Source: PALSA-1004 sp963804885 (lineage in GTDB: Bacteria; Pseudomonadota; Gammaproteobacteria; Burkholderiales; SG8-41). Taken from it: 64,000 nt of DNA. Location of the stretch: NCBI GenBank assembly GCA_963804885.1, contig CAWDSF010000005.1:310001-374000 (forward strand), written 5' to 3'. A program made the translations under genes and the position numbers. The first letter of the stretch is position 1; every line of letters begins with the position of its first letter. Below, piece by piece: positions 51,911 through 61,623 of this stretch. A model generated the notes under the pieces. That model was given only the letters and a program-made list of their open reading frames with translations. It searched no databases and was not told the DNA's origin.

Positions 51911-52882
51911 ATGAGCAATTTTTACCAATGGTTCGCTGCACTGGGCGTTGCAGCCGCTGCGGCGGCAATGGTCCCGGTGGCCCAGGCCCAGCAGTTTCCC
52001 AGCCGGCCAATCGAGCTGATCGTGCCGTACGCCGCCGGCGGCGGCAGCGGCATAACTGCCGAGGTGATGAAGAAGATCATCACCGAAGAGAAGCTGTCGC
52101 CGCAGCCGGTCAACATCAATTACAAGCCTGGCGCATCAGGCCAGGTCGGCTGGACTTATCTCGCCACGAAGAAAGGCGACGCCCACACCATCGCCACGGC
52201 GACCGCGTCGTTCAGCTACGGCATGGTGTTGAAGCAGATGCAGGTCGGCCCCGAGCACTTCACGCCCATCGCGCAGATGCTCGTCGATACCCAGCTCATG
52301 GCGGCGTCCCCGCAGTCGGGTTTCAAGACGATGCAGGACGTCATCAACGCCTCCAAGAAAACGCCCGGCTCGGTCAAGGTCGGCGGCACCGGCTCGGCAG
52401 GCTCGGATGCCAACCTGGCCGCGATGATCGAAGACGCGGTCAAGATCAAGCTGAACTACATCCCGTTCAAGAGCGGCGGCGAGGTGAACGCGGCGATACT
52501 CGGCGGGCACGTGGACGTTGCGCTGGGCAACCCGAACGAGCTCGCCAACTATGTGGAGACGGGCAAGCTCACCGCGCTGGCCGTGTTTGGCGACAATCGC
52601 GTCCCCGGCATGAAGAACGTGCCGACGATGAAAGAGGTGGGCTACAACGTCGTGTCGCGCTCGACGCGCGGCGTGGTGGCGCCCGCCGGCATCTCCAAGG
52701 CCGAGGAGCAGTTCCTGGTCGAGATGATGCGCAAGATCACCCAATCGAAAGAGTGGGCCGAATACGCGAGCAAGAACATGATGACCGTGAAATTCCTCGG
52801 CGGCGCGGACTACGCGAAGTACCTCGCCGATGAACGGGCACAGCTCACCGCCGTGCTAAAGTCGATCGGCAAGCTGCCCTGA
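51911..52882 (+). CDS. tctC: Tripartite tricarboxylate transporter substrate-binding protein TctC
   Basis: 323 residues from MSNFYQWF behind AGGAGGAGTTCCGGC; a longer open frame exists upstream but has no ribosome site. Signal peptide ending AQAQ, then FPSRPIELIVPYAAGGGSGI, INYKPGASGQVGW and IPFKSGGEVNAAILGGHV. It binds the substrate for the downstream TctB/TctA permease; the three genes form a complete system. Confidence 0.96.
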   Translation: MSNFYQWFAALGVAAAAAAMVPVAQAQQFPSRPIELIVPYAAGGGSGITAEVMKKIITEEKLSPQPVNINYKPGASGQVGWTYLATKKGDAHTIATATASFSYGMVLKQMQVGPEHFTPIAQMLVDTQLMAASPQSGFKTMQDVINASKKTPGSVKVGGTGSAGSDANLAAMIEDAVKIKLNYIPFKSGGEVNAAILGGHVDVALGNPNELANYVETGKLTALAVFGDNRVPGMKNVPTMKEVGYNVVSRSTRGVVAPAGISKAEEQFLVEMMRKITQSKEWAEYASKNMMTVKFLGGADYAKYLADERAQLTAVLKSIGKLP

Positions 52883-52945
52883 CGCGCCGCGGGGAAACAT
52901 CCGCGCGATGTTTTCCGCTTCTGCCGAATCACTTGCGGGGAGACG

Positions 52946-53410
52946 ATGAACAAAGCTGAAACGGTCGCCGGGCTCGTCTTCACCGCGCTCGGCGTATTCA
53001 TGTTCGTGGAATCCTGGAAAACGCCGTACCTGCTGGAAGGCGTACCCGGACCGTCTTTCCTGCCGCGCTGGATCGCCGGGGGCCTCGTCGCGACGGGTCT
53101 GTTCCTGACGCTGCGAGCTGCGTTGCCGCGCTTCGCGTTGAAAGACGCGACCGACTGGCCGAATCGGCGCGGCTGGGCGCGCGTGGGCCTCATGCTGGGC
53201 GCGATGGCGGTCGCGTTTCTGGTGCTCACCAAGCTCGGCTTCCTCGTGACGATGACGCTGTTCATCGCCATCGTGATCTACGGCCTCGGCGTGCGCTCGT
53301 GGGTCACGCTCGCTACGGTGCCGCTGGGAACAGGGATCGCGTTGTACATGGTTTTTGCAGTGTGGCTGCGCGTGCCGTTGCCCAAGGGCATTCTCGAATT
53401 CCTGGGATGA
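52946..53410 (+). CDS. tctB: Tripartite tricarboxylate transporter small permease TctB
   Basis: 154 residues with four hydrophobic helices (VAGLVFTALGVFMFVE, WIAGGLVATGLFLTLRAA, VGLMLGAMAVAFLVLTKLGFLV, GTGIALYMVFAVWLRVPLP). It is the small membrane subunit between tctC and tctA, which is the expected gene order. Confidence 0.92.
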   Translation: MNKAETVAGLVFTALGVFMFVESWKTPYLLEGVPGPSFLPRWIAGGLVATGLFLTLRAALPRFALKDATDWPNRRGWARVGLMLGAMAVAFLVLTKLGFLVTMTLFIAIVIYGLGVRSWVTLATVPLGTGIALYMVFAVWLRVPLPKGILEFLG

Positions 53411-53463
53411 AATTCTCCGTGTCATCCGCTATGCGGCGCGCGCCGCGGAAGGTCGAGGACTGA

Positions 53464-54967
53464 ATGGATTTCGTGACCAACCTTGGCATGGGGTTCGCGA
53501 TCGCCTTGAGTCCCATAAACCTCCTGTTCGTCACCGTGGGCGTGATCGTCGGGACGCTCATCGGCGCGCTGCCCGGCATCGGGCCGGTGTCGGGACTCTC
53601 GATCCTGATACCGCTCGCTTTCGGCATGAATCCGATCTCCGCGATGATACTGATGTGCGGAATCTATTACGGCTGCATGTACGGCGGCACAATCACTTCC
53701 GTGCTGATGAACGTTCCGGGAGAGTCCGCGTCGATCATGACCTGTCTCGACGGGCATGCGATGGCGCGACAGGGACGGGCCGGGCCGGCGCTCACCATTG
53801 CCGCCATCGCGTCGTTCATCGCCGGCACGTTCAGCGTCGTCATGCTGACGGTGCTGGCGCCGCCGATCGCCGAAGCGGCGCTGAGCTTCGGCCCGCCCGA
53901 ATATTTCGCGCTCACGTTATTGGGGCTCTCGGCGATCAGCGGACTCGACCGGCAAATCGCGCGCAAAAGGCTACGCGATGGCATTGCTCGGCCTGGGGCT
54001 CGCGATGGTAGGGATCGATCCGATCGACGGCGCTCAGCGCTTCACGTTCGGCAACCTGGAGCTGATGGATGGCCTCGGTTTTCTGCCCGTTGCCGTCGGC
54101 ATGTTCGGGCTGGGGGCGGTGCTGGCGATGGTCGAGCAGCCGGTCGAGCTCGAGATCATGAAAACGTCGCTGCGCGAAATGCTGATCACGACCAAGGACC
54201 TCAAAGACAGTGCGATGCCCATTGCGCGCGGCAGCATTATCGGCTTCCTGATCGGCGTGCTGCCCGGCGCCGGCGCCACCATCGCGACATTTTTGGCGTA
54301 CGCCGCCGAAAAGCGCATTTCGAAAACGCCTGAGCTCTTCGGCACCGGCATGATCGCGGGTGTCGCTTCACCGGAAGCCGCGAACAATTCGTCCACCGGC
54401 GGCGCCATGATTCCACTGCTTACGCTCGGCATCCCCGGTTCCGGCACCACAGCCGTGCTGCTTGGCATGCTCACGTTGTTCAGCCTGCAGCCGGGGCCCC
54501 TGCTCTTCACCAAGAACCCCGATTTCGTGTGGGGCCTCATCGCCTCGATGTACATCGGCAACGTCATGCTGCTCGTGCTGAACATCGCGTTTGTGCCGGC
54601 CTTCGTGGCGGTGCTGCGCGTGCCGTACAAAGTGCTGGCTGCCCTGATCGCGGTGTTCTGCCTGGTGGGCGTCTACAGCGTCAACTACAGCGTGCAGGAC
54701 CTGTGGATCATGCTCGCGTTCGGCGCGATCGGATATATCACACTGAAGATGGATTATCCGCAGGCGCCGCTGCTGCTGGCACTCGTGCTCGGCGGCTTCA
54801 TGGAAGTCTCGATGCGGCAGTCTCTAAAAATGTCGCACGCCGACATTTCGATCTTCTTCACGCGCCCGATCGCGGCAGTGATCATGATTTCGGTGATCGT
54901 GATCCTGCTATGGCCGCTGCTGAGCCGGCTGCGTCCGCGCAGCAGCGCGAAAGAAGTGAAGACATAA
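53464..54967 (+). pseudogene. tctA: Tripartite tricarboxylate transporter large permease TctA, one-base frameshift
   Basis: The first frame starts MDFVTNLGMGFAIALSP and carries the N-terminal TctA part (GALPGIGPVSGLSILIPLAFGMNP). It fails after TLLGLSAIS near 53940. The +1 frame continues as ADSTGKSRAKGYAMALLGL and carries the rest (IGVLPGAGATIATFLAYAAEKRI, PEAANNSSTGGAMIPLLTLGIPG) to the stop at 54967. Joined, the protein is about 500 residues, the normal family length. One extra base near 53938-53941 explains the break. It would be a 12-helix permease; the frameshift is probably a sequence error because both halves are well preserved. Confidence 0.85.
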
Positions 54968-54990
54968 GCTGCGGCGCTAGGCTTAGGCTG

Positions 54991-56685
54991 CTAGCGCGGC
55001 TTCTCTTCAAGCGCCGCATAGGGGCCGTCGGCATAAACGATCCGCCCGCCCACCATGGTCAGCAGCGAGACAATGCCGCCAATCTGCTCGACCGGCACGC
55101 TGAGGTAGTCGCGGCTCAGTACCGCGATATCGGCAAACTGACCGACTTTAAGTGCACCGCGTAGCTTCTCTTCAAAGGTGAACCAAGCACTGCCTTGCGT
55201 GTAGAGTCGCAGCGCTTCAATCCGCGTCGGCAGTTCCTGCGGCGCGCGCATGGCGACGCCGGAGACGGTTTTGCCGTCGAGCATCCATTGCAGTGAGACG
55301 AACGGGTTAGGCGCCATCACGCGATGCGCGTCGGTGCCGCCGCCGACCGGCAGCTTCATCCGCAGTGCGCTGACCAGTGGCGGCGCTACGCGCGCAGCAT
55401 CCGCGCCGCGCTGACCGAGGAACGCTTCGCCGCGGAAATAGAACGCGTTCTGCACGAGCCAGCCCACGCCCATCGCCTTCAGGCGCTTGAGCGTTGCCGG
55501 CGATGCGTCGTTAAGATGCGCAATCGACCAGCGCAGCTTTGCGATGGGCGTCTCCGCGTTCACGCGCGCCAGCACATCGAGCAGGTGATGCACGGGGCGG
55601 TCGTTGTGCCAGTGGAAAGTCGCGGTCATGCCGCGCGACACAGCCCAGCGCAGCACTTGATAGAGCTGCTCTTTCTGCGCGTCCGTCGGATTGTCATTGT
55701 TGTAGAGACCCCACGTGACGTTCTCGCCTATGCCGTTGAAGCGCAGCCAGTCGTCGCCCGACCCCATCGGCAGGTTCTGCGTGAGCTCTTTAAAGTCTGC
55801 GAGTTCGTGGTCGCGGCGCGGCGCGCTCAAGCTGTAGCGCACGCGCAAGGTAAGCCCGTGCTCGCGCCCGATTTGCATCACGGGCTGGTAGTCGTCGATC
55901 TCGATGTTGTAGCCGCCCGGATCGTTCACGCCGGTGATGCCCATCGCGTTGAGCGCGCGGAAGAACGCGCGCGTGCCCGCGAGCTTCTGCGCGAACGTCG
56001 GGCGCGGCAAAAGGTTAAAGAGATCGCTGATCGCGCGGTTGTCGCCGGCAAGCCAGCCCGTCGGCTTGCCTGCCGAATCGCGTTCTACGGTGAGGCGTGC
56101 TGACAGCCCGGGATGGCCCGCGATGCCGAGCGCCTCGGCGCCGCCCGGCCCGAGCAGCACTTTGCTATAGAGCAACTGGATGTAGACGTGATGATCGGGC
56201 GCGGCCGCCGCGATCTCAGCCTGCGTTGGTGGCCGGTCTTCGCGAAACTGTCGATCGGTCCAACCGCCCGCGACGACCAGCCATGATCCGCGCGGCGCTT
56301 TCTCTGCTGCTGCGCGCAGCCGGCCGAGCGCTTCGTCCAGCGTGCGCACGCCGAACCAGTGCACTTCGGTGTTGTAGCTCAGCCCCGCGCGAATGGCGTG
56401 GATGTGCGAATCGATCAGGCCCGGGATTACCGTGCGGCCACCGAGCTCTATTACGCGCGTAGCAGGCCCCGCCAGCGCGCGGATTTTTGCGGTCCTGCCG
56501 ATCGCCGTGATTTTTCCATCGCGCACTGCCAATGCCTGCGCGGGCGCGCCGTCATACACGACGAGCTTGCCGTTGATGAGAATGGTGTCGGGCGCCGGAC
56601 TCCGGGCGCCGGCTGCGTCGACGCAGCAGAGTGCAAGAAGAACAGCAACGAGGTACGCGCGCCTTACAAGCGCTGCATCGTGCAT
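54991..56685 (-). CDS. Exported YtcJ-like amidohydrolase
   Basis: 564 residues: signal peptide MHDAALVRRAYLVAVLLALCCVDAAG, then an amidohydrolase domain with the metal site in GLIDSHIHAIRAGL (HxH) and GGTDAHRVM (Asp) and the later HLND segment. YtcJ-like enzymes hydrolyse exoamides or related small molecules. It is last in the operon of a cytochrome/beta-propeller protein, two membrane proteins and a regulatory-domain protein; it overlaps the latter by 22 bases. Confidence 0.9.
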   Translation of the reverse strand: MHDAALVRRAYLVAVLLALCCVDAAGARSPAPDTILINGKLVVYDGAPAQALAVRDGKITAIGRTAKIRALAGPATRVIELGGRTVIPGLIDSHIHAIRAGLSYNTEVHWFGVRTLDEALGRLRAAAEKAPRGSWLVVAGGWTDRQFREDRPPTQAEIAAAAPDHHVYIQLLYSKVLLGPGGAEALGIAGHPGLSARLTVERDSAGKPTGWLAGDNRAISDLFNLLPRPTFAQKLAGTRAFFRALNAMGITGVNDPGGYNIEIDDYQPVMQIGREHGLTLRVRYSLSAPRRDHELADFKELTQNLPMGSGDDWLRFNGIGENVTWGLYNNDNPTDAQKEQLYQVLRWAVSRGMTATFHWHNDRPVHHLLDVLARVNAETPIAKLRWSIAHLNDASPATLKRLKAMGVGWLVQNAFYFRGEAFLGQRGADAARVAPPLVSALRMKLPVGGGTDAHRVMAPNPFVSLQWMLDGKTVSGVAMRAPQELPTRIEALRLYTQGSAWFTFEEKLRGALKVGQFADIAVLSRDYLSVPVEQIGGIVSLLTMVGGRIVYADGPYAALEEKPR

Positions 56686-57038
56686 TCAGTCTCGATAAAC
56701 ATCGCCGTGTTGCCGGGCGGAGTGCGGCGATTGGTCTTGAGCTGCTTGTAGCCGTCCTTAACACAGGAGATTTGCACGTCGTCGGGCAGCACGTCCTTGC
56801 TGATGTGGCCGCGGTAGAGGCCCATCATGTTCGACTTCAGCGCCGTGGGTTTGCCTTTTTTCGGCTGCAGCACGACCTGCGCATCGACCACCGGCGAGCC
56901 GCGCGCATCGCGCACGAATCCGAAATAAGCGGGCCCCGCGCCTTTGACGTCATTGGCCGCGTCGTAATCGTCGCCACCGGCGCAGGCCGGCGCTGCCGCA
57001 ACCACAGATAACACCAGCACAATTGAACGGATCAGCAT
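56664..57038 (-). CDS. Small exported carboxypeptidase-regulatory-domain protein
   Basis: 124 residues: signal peptide ending APACA, then a CarboxypepD_reg-like fold (AYFGFVRDARGSPVVDAQVVLQPKKGK, SNMMGLYRGHISKDVLPDDVQISCVKDGYKQLK). A similar domain starts the cytochrome protein at 58050. It overlaps the amidohydrolase gene, so it is probably a partner of that operon. Confidence 0.78.
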   Translation of the reverse strand: MLIRSIVLVLSVVAAAPACAGGDDYDAANDVKGAGPAYFGFVRDARGSPVVDAQVVLQPKKGKPTALKSNMMGLYRGHISKDVLPDDVQISCVKDGYKQLKTNRRTPPGNTAMFIETECTMQRL

Positions 57039-57110
57039 GATGGCCTCTCGATCGCTGAACGCATGACCGATAATGTTAGAGCAAACTGGCGCTGACTTGA
57101 AGCCGCGCGG

Positions 57111-57482
57111 CTATTCCCACCGCCAGTAGAATTTCAGCGAATAAATCAGCACCGGCAGCAGCACGACGGGCGCGATCCAGGCGAGCGCCAATGGAATCTT
57201 GATACGAATTTTTTCCGGCAGCAAAGCGGCAAGCACGCCGAGCGCCGAGGCGCCGACCGCGGAATTCGCGATCCAGCCATACCAGTACATGGCCGGCCCC
57301 TCGTCGCGGCGCGGCGGCGTAAAGCCAATATCGAAGCGGTCGGGCCCGGGATGATAGGTGAACATCGGGAACGCACCCATGTCGCAGACCACGTAGAGAA
57401 TGGCAAATGAGACGCCGAACACCAGCGAAAAGGTACCGATACGCGATGATGTTTGCGCTTTGGTGTCCGACGCTGCGCTCAT
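57111..57482 (-). CDS. Small membrane protein
   Basis: 123 residues with about three hydrophobic segments (LVFGVSFAILYVVCDMGAF, GASALGVLAALLPEKI, AWIAPVVLLPVLIYSLKFYW). No family is recognised. Four-base overlap with the upstream membrane protein. Confidence 0.65.
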   Translation of the reverse strand: MSAASDTKAQTSSRIGTFSLVFGVSFAILYVVCDMGAFPMFTYHPGPDRFDIGFTPPRRDEGPAMYWYGWIANSAVGASALGVLAALLPEKIRIKIPLALAWIAPVVLLPVLIYSLKFYWRWE

Positions 57483-57982
57483 GATCCAAAACCGCGCACG
57501 TTGTTAAGCACGTGGCCGGTCAAGAATGCGTACCAGCAAATCGCCGCCAGCACGACGGTCAGCCATTTGCGCGCGCTCGTGTACGCGGCGTTGCGCACGT
57601 TTTTCCACAGATACCAGTAGACCGGGAGCAGGCCGAGGCCGATCGTGGTGAGGTGCTCCTTCAGCTCGAACGCGCCCAGGGTTTTGAAGAGGCCTTCCTG
57701 TTCGATCGGCAGGCGCACGTGGACGCGGTACCGCGTATAAATCCAGGCACCGAAAATAAAAGTCAGTACCCACAGTACGCAGATCGCGCCGGCATAGCGC
57801 GGCCCCGACACCGCGCGAAAGTGCGTGACGAAACCCTCCGCGGCGCCGGCGCGCGCCGGCGCGAGCACTGCGGCCGCCTGATGCGTGATCGCACCCAGCA
57901 GCGCGACCGCGAGCAACGCATGAACGATGGCCAGGATCGTCCAGAACGTGTTGACGGAAATGTAGTCGAGGATGAAATCCAT
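57479..57982 (-). CDS. Four-helix membrane protein
   Basis: 167 residues with about four transmembrane helices (ILAIVHALLAVALLGAITH, AGAICVLWVLTFIFGAWIY, IGLGLLPVYWYLWK, VVLAAICWYAFLTGHVLNN). Conserved His residues (HALL, TGHVLNN) could ligate heme b; a cytochrome-like anchor for the exported heme protein at 58050 is possible. Lies 67 bases after that gene. Confidence 0.7.
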   Translation of the reverse strand: MDFILDYISVNTFWTILAIVHALLAVALLGAITHQAAAVLAPARAGAAEGFVTHFRAVSGPRYAGAICVLWVLTFIFGAWIYTRYRVHVRLPIEQEGLFKTLGAFELKEHLTTIGLGLLPVYWYLWKNVRNAAYTSARKWLTVVLAAICWYAFLTGHVLNNVRGFGS

Positions 57983-58049
57983 CGGGTGTCCGCGAACGGA
58001 TGCGTCGGCGCGAGAGCGTTACTTCTCGCGCCGACCTGCTCTCAGTATC

Positions 58050-60203
58050 TCAGTGCGCCAGCGGATCGGGCCTGAGCTGGAAATGCGCAGCCAGCGGCTT
58101 GGTGCCTTTGCCGCCTTCAATCAGCCACGGCGTGCGATCGCCGTTTGCCGCCCACAAGCCGCGGCCTTTCCAGCCCGCATTCGGATCGTCGATGCGGCCG
58201 TCAAAACCCTTGGCGTAGAAGCCGAGCGGATACGGCACGCGAATCGAAACCATCTTGCCGTCCTTGTTGAGCGCGACCAGACCGTCCATCAGATTCGCAG
58301 TCGACATCGGGATGTCGTCGCCGAGCCCGAAGGTGTTGTGCTGATCGACCCACGAGTAGTAGCTCGACTCGGCGCTGTTATCGCCTATGCCCTTGAAGCC
58401 GGGGCCCGGATATTTATGGAACGCCCAGCCTTCGGGGCAATGATTGCCGGTTGCCTTCGGACCGTTGAGCGGGCCTTTGCACAGGCGCCGATCGAACACG
58501 CCCATGTGTCCGCTGGCGAGCGAGACCCAGACGCGGCCTTGCTTGTCGATGTCGCCGCCGCGCGGGCCGAAGCCGGGCATCGGCACGTTGTACTGCTCGG
58601 CCAGCGACTTGTGCGGATTCTTGGTCGGATCGATGCGCACGATGGCGCCGGGGTTGCCGCGTATCGTGCCCCACACCGAACCGTCGGTCGGGCTCGGCAT
58701 AACTGCGTAGAAGGTCGCTCCGATGCGCGCATCCTTCGTCGGATCGATCGGCTTGCCCGGCTCGGTGTACTCGTCGCGCACGCCATTGCCGTTGGTGTCC
58801 ATCACCAGCGCCGTCCAGCCCTGCGACTTTTCGATGTCGCCGGTCTCGTCGAGCATCTTGGTGTTGATCCAGCCGACATTGCCGCCGCCGCCACCGGTGC
58901 TCATCCACAGCGTGTCGTTGGCGTCGTAGCCGAATTGCAGATGATGCGAGCCGAAGCATGTTTGATACGCGGTGTACTTGCCGGTCTTCGGATCGTACAT
59001 GGTGACGCGCCGGTTCGTGCTGTTGAGCGGGAATTCGACGGCCGACGGATGGCTCGAACCTTTTTTGCAGAAGGCGGGATTGTCCGGCTTGTGGCCCGTC
59101 GCAGCGAGCCAGATGCGGCCCTTGCGATCGAACATCGAGTTGTGGTTGTTAGCCTTGCTGTCCCAGATGTTTTCGTCGCCCCAATAGGCCGAAGGCTGCA
59201 GGATCTTGACCGAACCTGCATTGCCCGGCCCGAGCGCGAGCGGCATGTCAGGCGTGGTCGGCAGCACAAAATTCGTCGCGACGTTCTTGACCGGATCGAG
59301 GATCGGCATGTCGTTGCAGGCATGCTCGCATTGCCCGTAGACCGGCCCGTAGGCGTTGACGGTCGGGTAGCGGCGGTCGCTGGCGATCAGGTCGTGCAGA
59401 TACTGCTTGTCGTTGTGCCAGTCGCGCAGCGTGACCACGATGTTGCGCTCGACGCCCTGCGGCCGCGTCGGCTTGGTATCCGGCAACTCGCCCTTGGCGA
59501 CGCGCTCGGTCCAGTCGGCGAGATACTTGAACGGCATGCCGCCCAACTGCCCCGCGGCCTGAAGGACCATGTTCTCGCCCGCCTGCCCGGACTGGATGCG
59601 GCGAATCCACGCTTCCTGGTGCGTCTTGCCGTCGAGGTGGTACTTCGGGATCGTGCGGGTCGACAGCTGGCCGAGCTGGTGGCAGCCGACGCAGCCGTTG
59701 TTCTTCATGCCGTTGAGATAGTCGGTGAGCTTGACGTTTTCCGGCGCCTCTTTGCTGCCGAACACGCTGGCCTCGGGGATTTTCATCATCGCGTACCAAT
59801 AAATCGCCGGGTAATACTGCGCGGCCGCCGTTTCGTTCGGCGCGGGCACCGCTGTCAGATTCAGTTGCTTGCCGGGCGTGCTTTTCACCTTCGGCGAATC
59901 GACGAGGCCGTAGCCGCGCACCCACACGTCGTAATTAGCTTTCGGCAGATCGGGGACGACGTAGCGACCCTGATCGTCGGTGACGACGATGCGGATGAAA
60001 CGCACCGGCAGATCGCGCGTTTCCGCGATCACCCAGACGCCGGCTTCCGGCCCCTTCGGCCCGGTGACCACGCCGCCGATGTCGTCGTTGTCGATCGCGA
60101 CTGCGGCCACCTGCTGTGCGTGCAGCGGACCCGGGTCGAGTGAGACCACAGCTGCAATACTGAGTGCAGCCACGCCTAATAAGAGAATCTTGCGCATTGT
60201 CAT
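58050..60203 (-). CDS. Exported cytochrome c with regulatory-domain N terminus and beta-propeller-like body
   Basis: 717 residues: signal peptide ending PLHAQ; CarboxypepD_reg-like domain (GGVVTGPKGPEAGVWVIAETRD, VVPDLPKANYDVWVRGYG); one c-type heme site MKNNGCVGCHQLGQ; then about 500 residues of repeated blades with GRIWLAATGHKP, YDANDTLWMSTGGGGG, GRVWVSLASGHMG, resembling virginiamycin-B-lyase-type or quinoprotein propellers. Likely periplasmic redox or sugar-binding protein. First gene of the operon with membrane proteins and the amidohydrolase. Confidence 0.85.
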   Translation of the reverse strand: MTMRKILLLGVAALSIAAVVSLDPGPLHAQQVAAVAIDNDDIGGVVTGPKGPEAGVWVIAETRDLPVRFIRIVVTDDQGRYVVPDLPKANYDVWVRGYGLVDSPKVKSTPGKQLNLTAVPAPNETAAAQYYPAIYWYAMMKIPEASVFGSKEAPENVKLTDYLNGMKNNGCVGCHQLGQLSTRTIPKYHLDGKTHQEAWIRRIQSGQAGENMVLQAAGQLGGMPFKYLADWTERVAKGELPDTKPTRPQGVERNIVVTLRDWHNDKQYLHDLIASDRRYPTVNAYGPVYGQCEHACNDMPILDPVKNVATNFVLPTTPDMPLALGPGNAGSVKILQPSAYWGDENIWDSKANNHNSMFDRKGRIWLAATGHKPDNPAFCKKGSSHPSAVEFPLNSTNRRVTMYDPKTGKYTAYQTCFGSHHLQFGYDANDTLWMSTGGGGGNVGWINTKMLDETGDIEKSQGWTALVMDTNGNGVRDEYTEPGKPIDPTKDARIGATFYAVMPSPTDGSVWGTIRGNPGAIVRIDPTKNPHKSLAEQYNVPMPGFGPRGGDIDKQGRVWVSLASGHMGVFDRRLCKGPLNGPKATGNHCPEGWAFHKYPGPGFKGIGDNSAESSYYSWVDQHNTFGLGDDIPMSTANLMDGLVALNKDGKMVSIRVPYPLGFYAKGFDGRIDDPNAGWKGRGLWAANGDRTPWLIEGGKGTKPLAAHFQLRPDPLAH

Positions 60204-60499
60204 GCCTCCTCCTGCTGTGAACGATACCGGACGAATTGCGGGCCCAGCAATTGCGAGCCGCTGGTTTGGTATGTTAGTGCATTGTTTTGCCCACAGGCAC
60301 TATAACAACGCGGTTTTAAGGGGTCAATCGCGCGGCGGGTTTGCGCTCCCGACCTGCAGCGGACATGCAGGTTATTCGATCACCCTGTCTGCGCAGTACC
60401 GCGAAAGAAGTGAAGACGTAAGCGGGGACTGGTCACTTTCTTCTGCGCTGGCTGCTAACGATCAGTCGGTTTTTCCAGTCGCTGTCGCTGGCAAATCGG
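60204..60499. other. Intergenic region with gene-end scars
   Basis: About 296 bases without a gene. On the minus strand 60373-60393 reads GCAGACAGGGTGATCGAATAA, the ADRVIE-stop end of an ABC_sub_bind gene (compare ADKVIE-stop at 61624). Overlapping on the plus strand, 60391-60421 repeats the last codons of the tctA gene (AKEVKT then stop) with few differences from 54937-54967. These look like fossil ends left by rearrangement. Confidence 0.5.
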
Positions 60500-61475
60500 C
60501 TAACTGATGATCACTGCCTTACCGATAACGGCACGATCGATCACCGCCTGCAACGCATCGGCCGCCTGATCGAGGCGGAACCGGTGCGAGATGCGCGGCT
60601 TCAACTTCCCTTGCCCCGCCAACTCCATCAGCGCCTTCATATTGGCGAGCGCGAGCGCGGGGTTAACTTCATTCAGTCCGCCTATGCGCACGCCGACGGC
60701 ATCGATGCCCTTGATCAACAGATAGTTGCTGCGGATATTGGTGGGACCGCCGCCGAGGAAGCCCAGGATGAGCAGCCGCCCGCCCCACGCGAGGCAGCGC
60801 AACGACTCATCGGCCACTTTGTCGCCTATGGGGTCATAAACAATGTCCACACCCCGGCCACCGGTCAGCTCCTTCACCTTGTCCACGAACCCGCCGCTGT
60901 AGTCGATGGCGTGATCTGCCCCCTCTTCCAGACATGCCGCGCGCTTTGTTTCGCGTGCTGGCGGTGGCGATGACCTTGGCGCCAAACAGTTTCGCCAGCT
61001 GAATGGCTGCGATGCCGATACCGCCGGCCGCGCCGTGAACGAGCACCCATTCGCCCGCGACCATCCGGCCGCGCTGCAACAGCGCATGGTAGGCAGTCGC
61101 GTAGGCTCCCCGAAACACACCGGCCTCTTCAATGCTCATACCGTCCGGCACTTTGTCGCACAGCGCCGCTTTCGCGTTGCCGAGTTCAGCGCAGGCGCCG
61201 AGCGTGTGGCGGCTCATGACGCGGTCGCCCACGTTGAAATCGACTACGCCCGGGCCGACGGCGACGACCACCCCGGCGGCTTCGCCACCCGGGATGAAAG
61301 GGGGCTCGGGCCGGAACTGATATTTTCCGGCGAGCATCAGCACATCGACGTACTGGACGCCCCGCGCGCCGATTCGCACCTGGATCTCACCTGAACCGGG
61401 CGGCGGCGGATCGGGCACATCCCGCAACGCCAATACCTCGGGACCGCCAAATGCCTCACAAACCATCGCTTTCAT
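60500..61475 (-). pseudogene. Zinc-type NADPH:quinone oxidoreductase (MDR family), one-base frameshift
   Basis: Start MKAMVCEAFGGPEVLALRDV at 61475. The N-terminal half is intact through VHGAAGGIGIAAIQLAKLFGAKVIATAST (the cofactor-binding segment). The frame then fails at a TTT on the plus strand (60946-60948) where one A seems added; the other frame continues RAACLEEGADHAIDYSGGF and ends at the stop at 60500 (GKAVIIS). Joined, 324 residues, the normal length. Zinc ligands are absent, as in crotonyl-CoA-reductase or quinone-reductase-like members. It may act in NADPH-dependent quinone or enoyl reduction. Confidence 0.82.
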
Positions 61476-61623
61476 GGATGCACCTTCTGTGGAGAGATCT
61501 TCTGTGGAAAATTTCGAGCGGACGTTATTTTGTGGACGCACGGCTGGAAGTCCGCGATCCAGATCGATTCCGCAATCGACCCGAAGCCGATAATACATTT
61601 TCCCGAAGCGGACGTTTGCGGTA

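Noticed and set aside
53900..54000. Programmed frameshift in tctA
   Set aside because: No slippery heptamer or hairpin is evident and other genes in the window show similar one-base breaks, so sequence error is simpler.
57972..60143. A 723-codon plus-strand frame
   Set aside because: It is antisense to the heme/propeller protein gene over nearly its whole length; in GC-rich DNA such shadow frames are common, and it lacks any domain, signal peptide or ribosome site.
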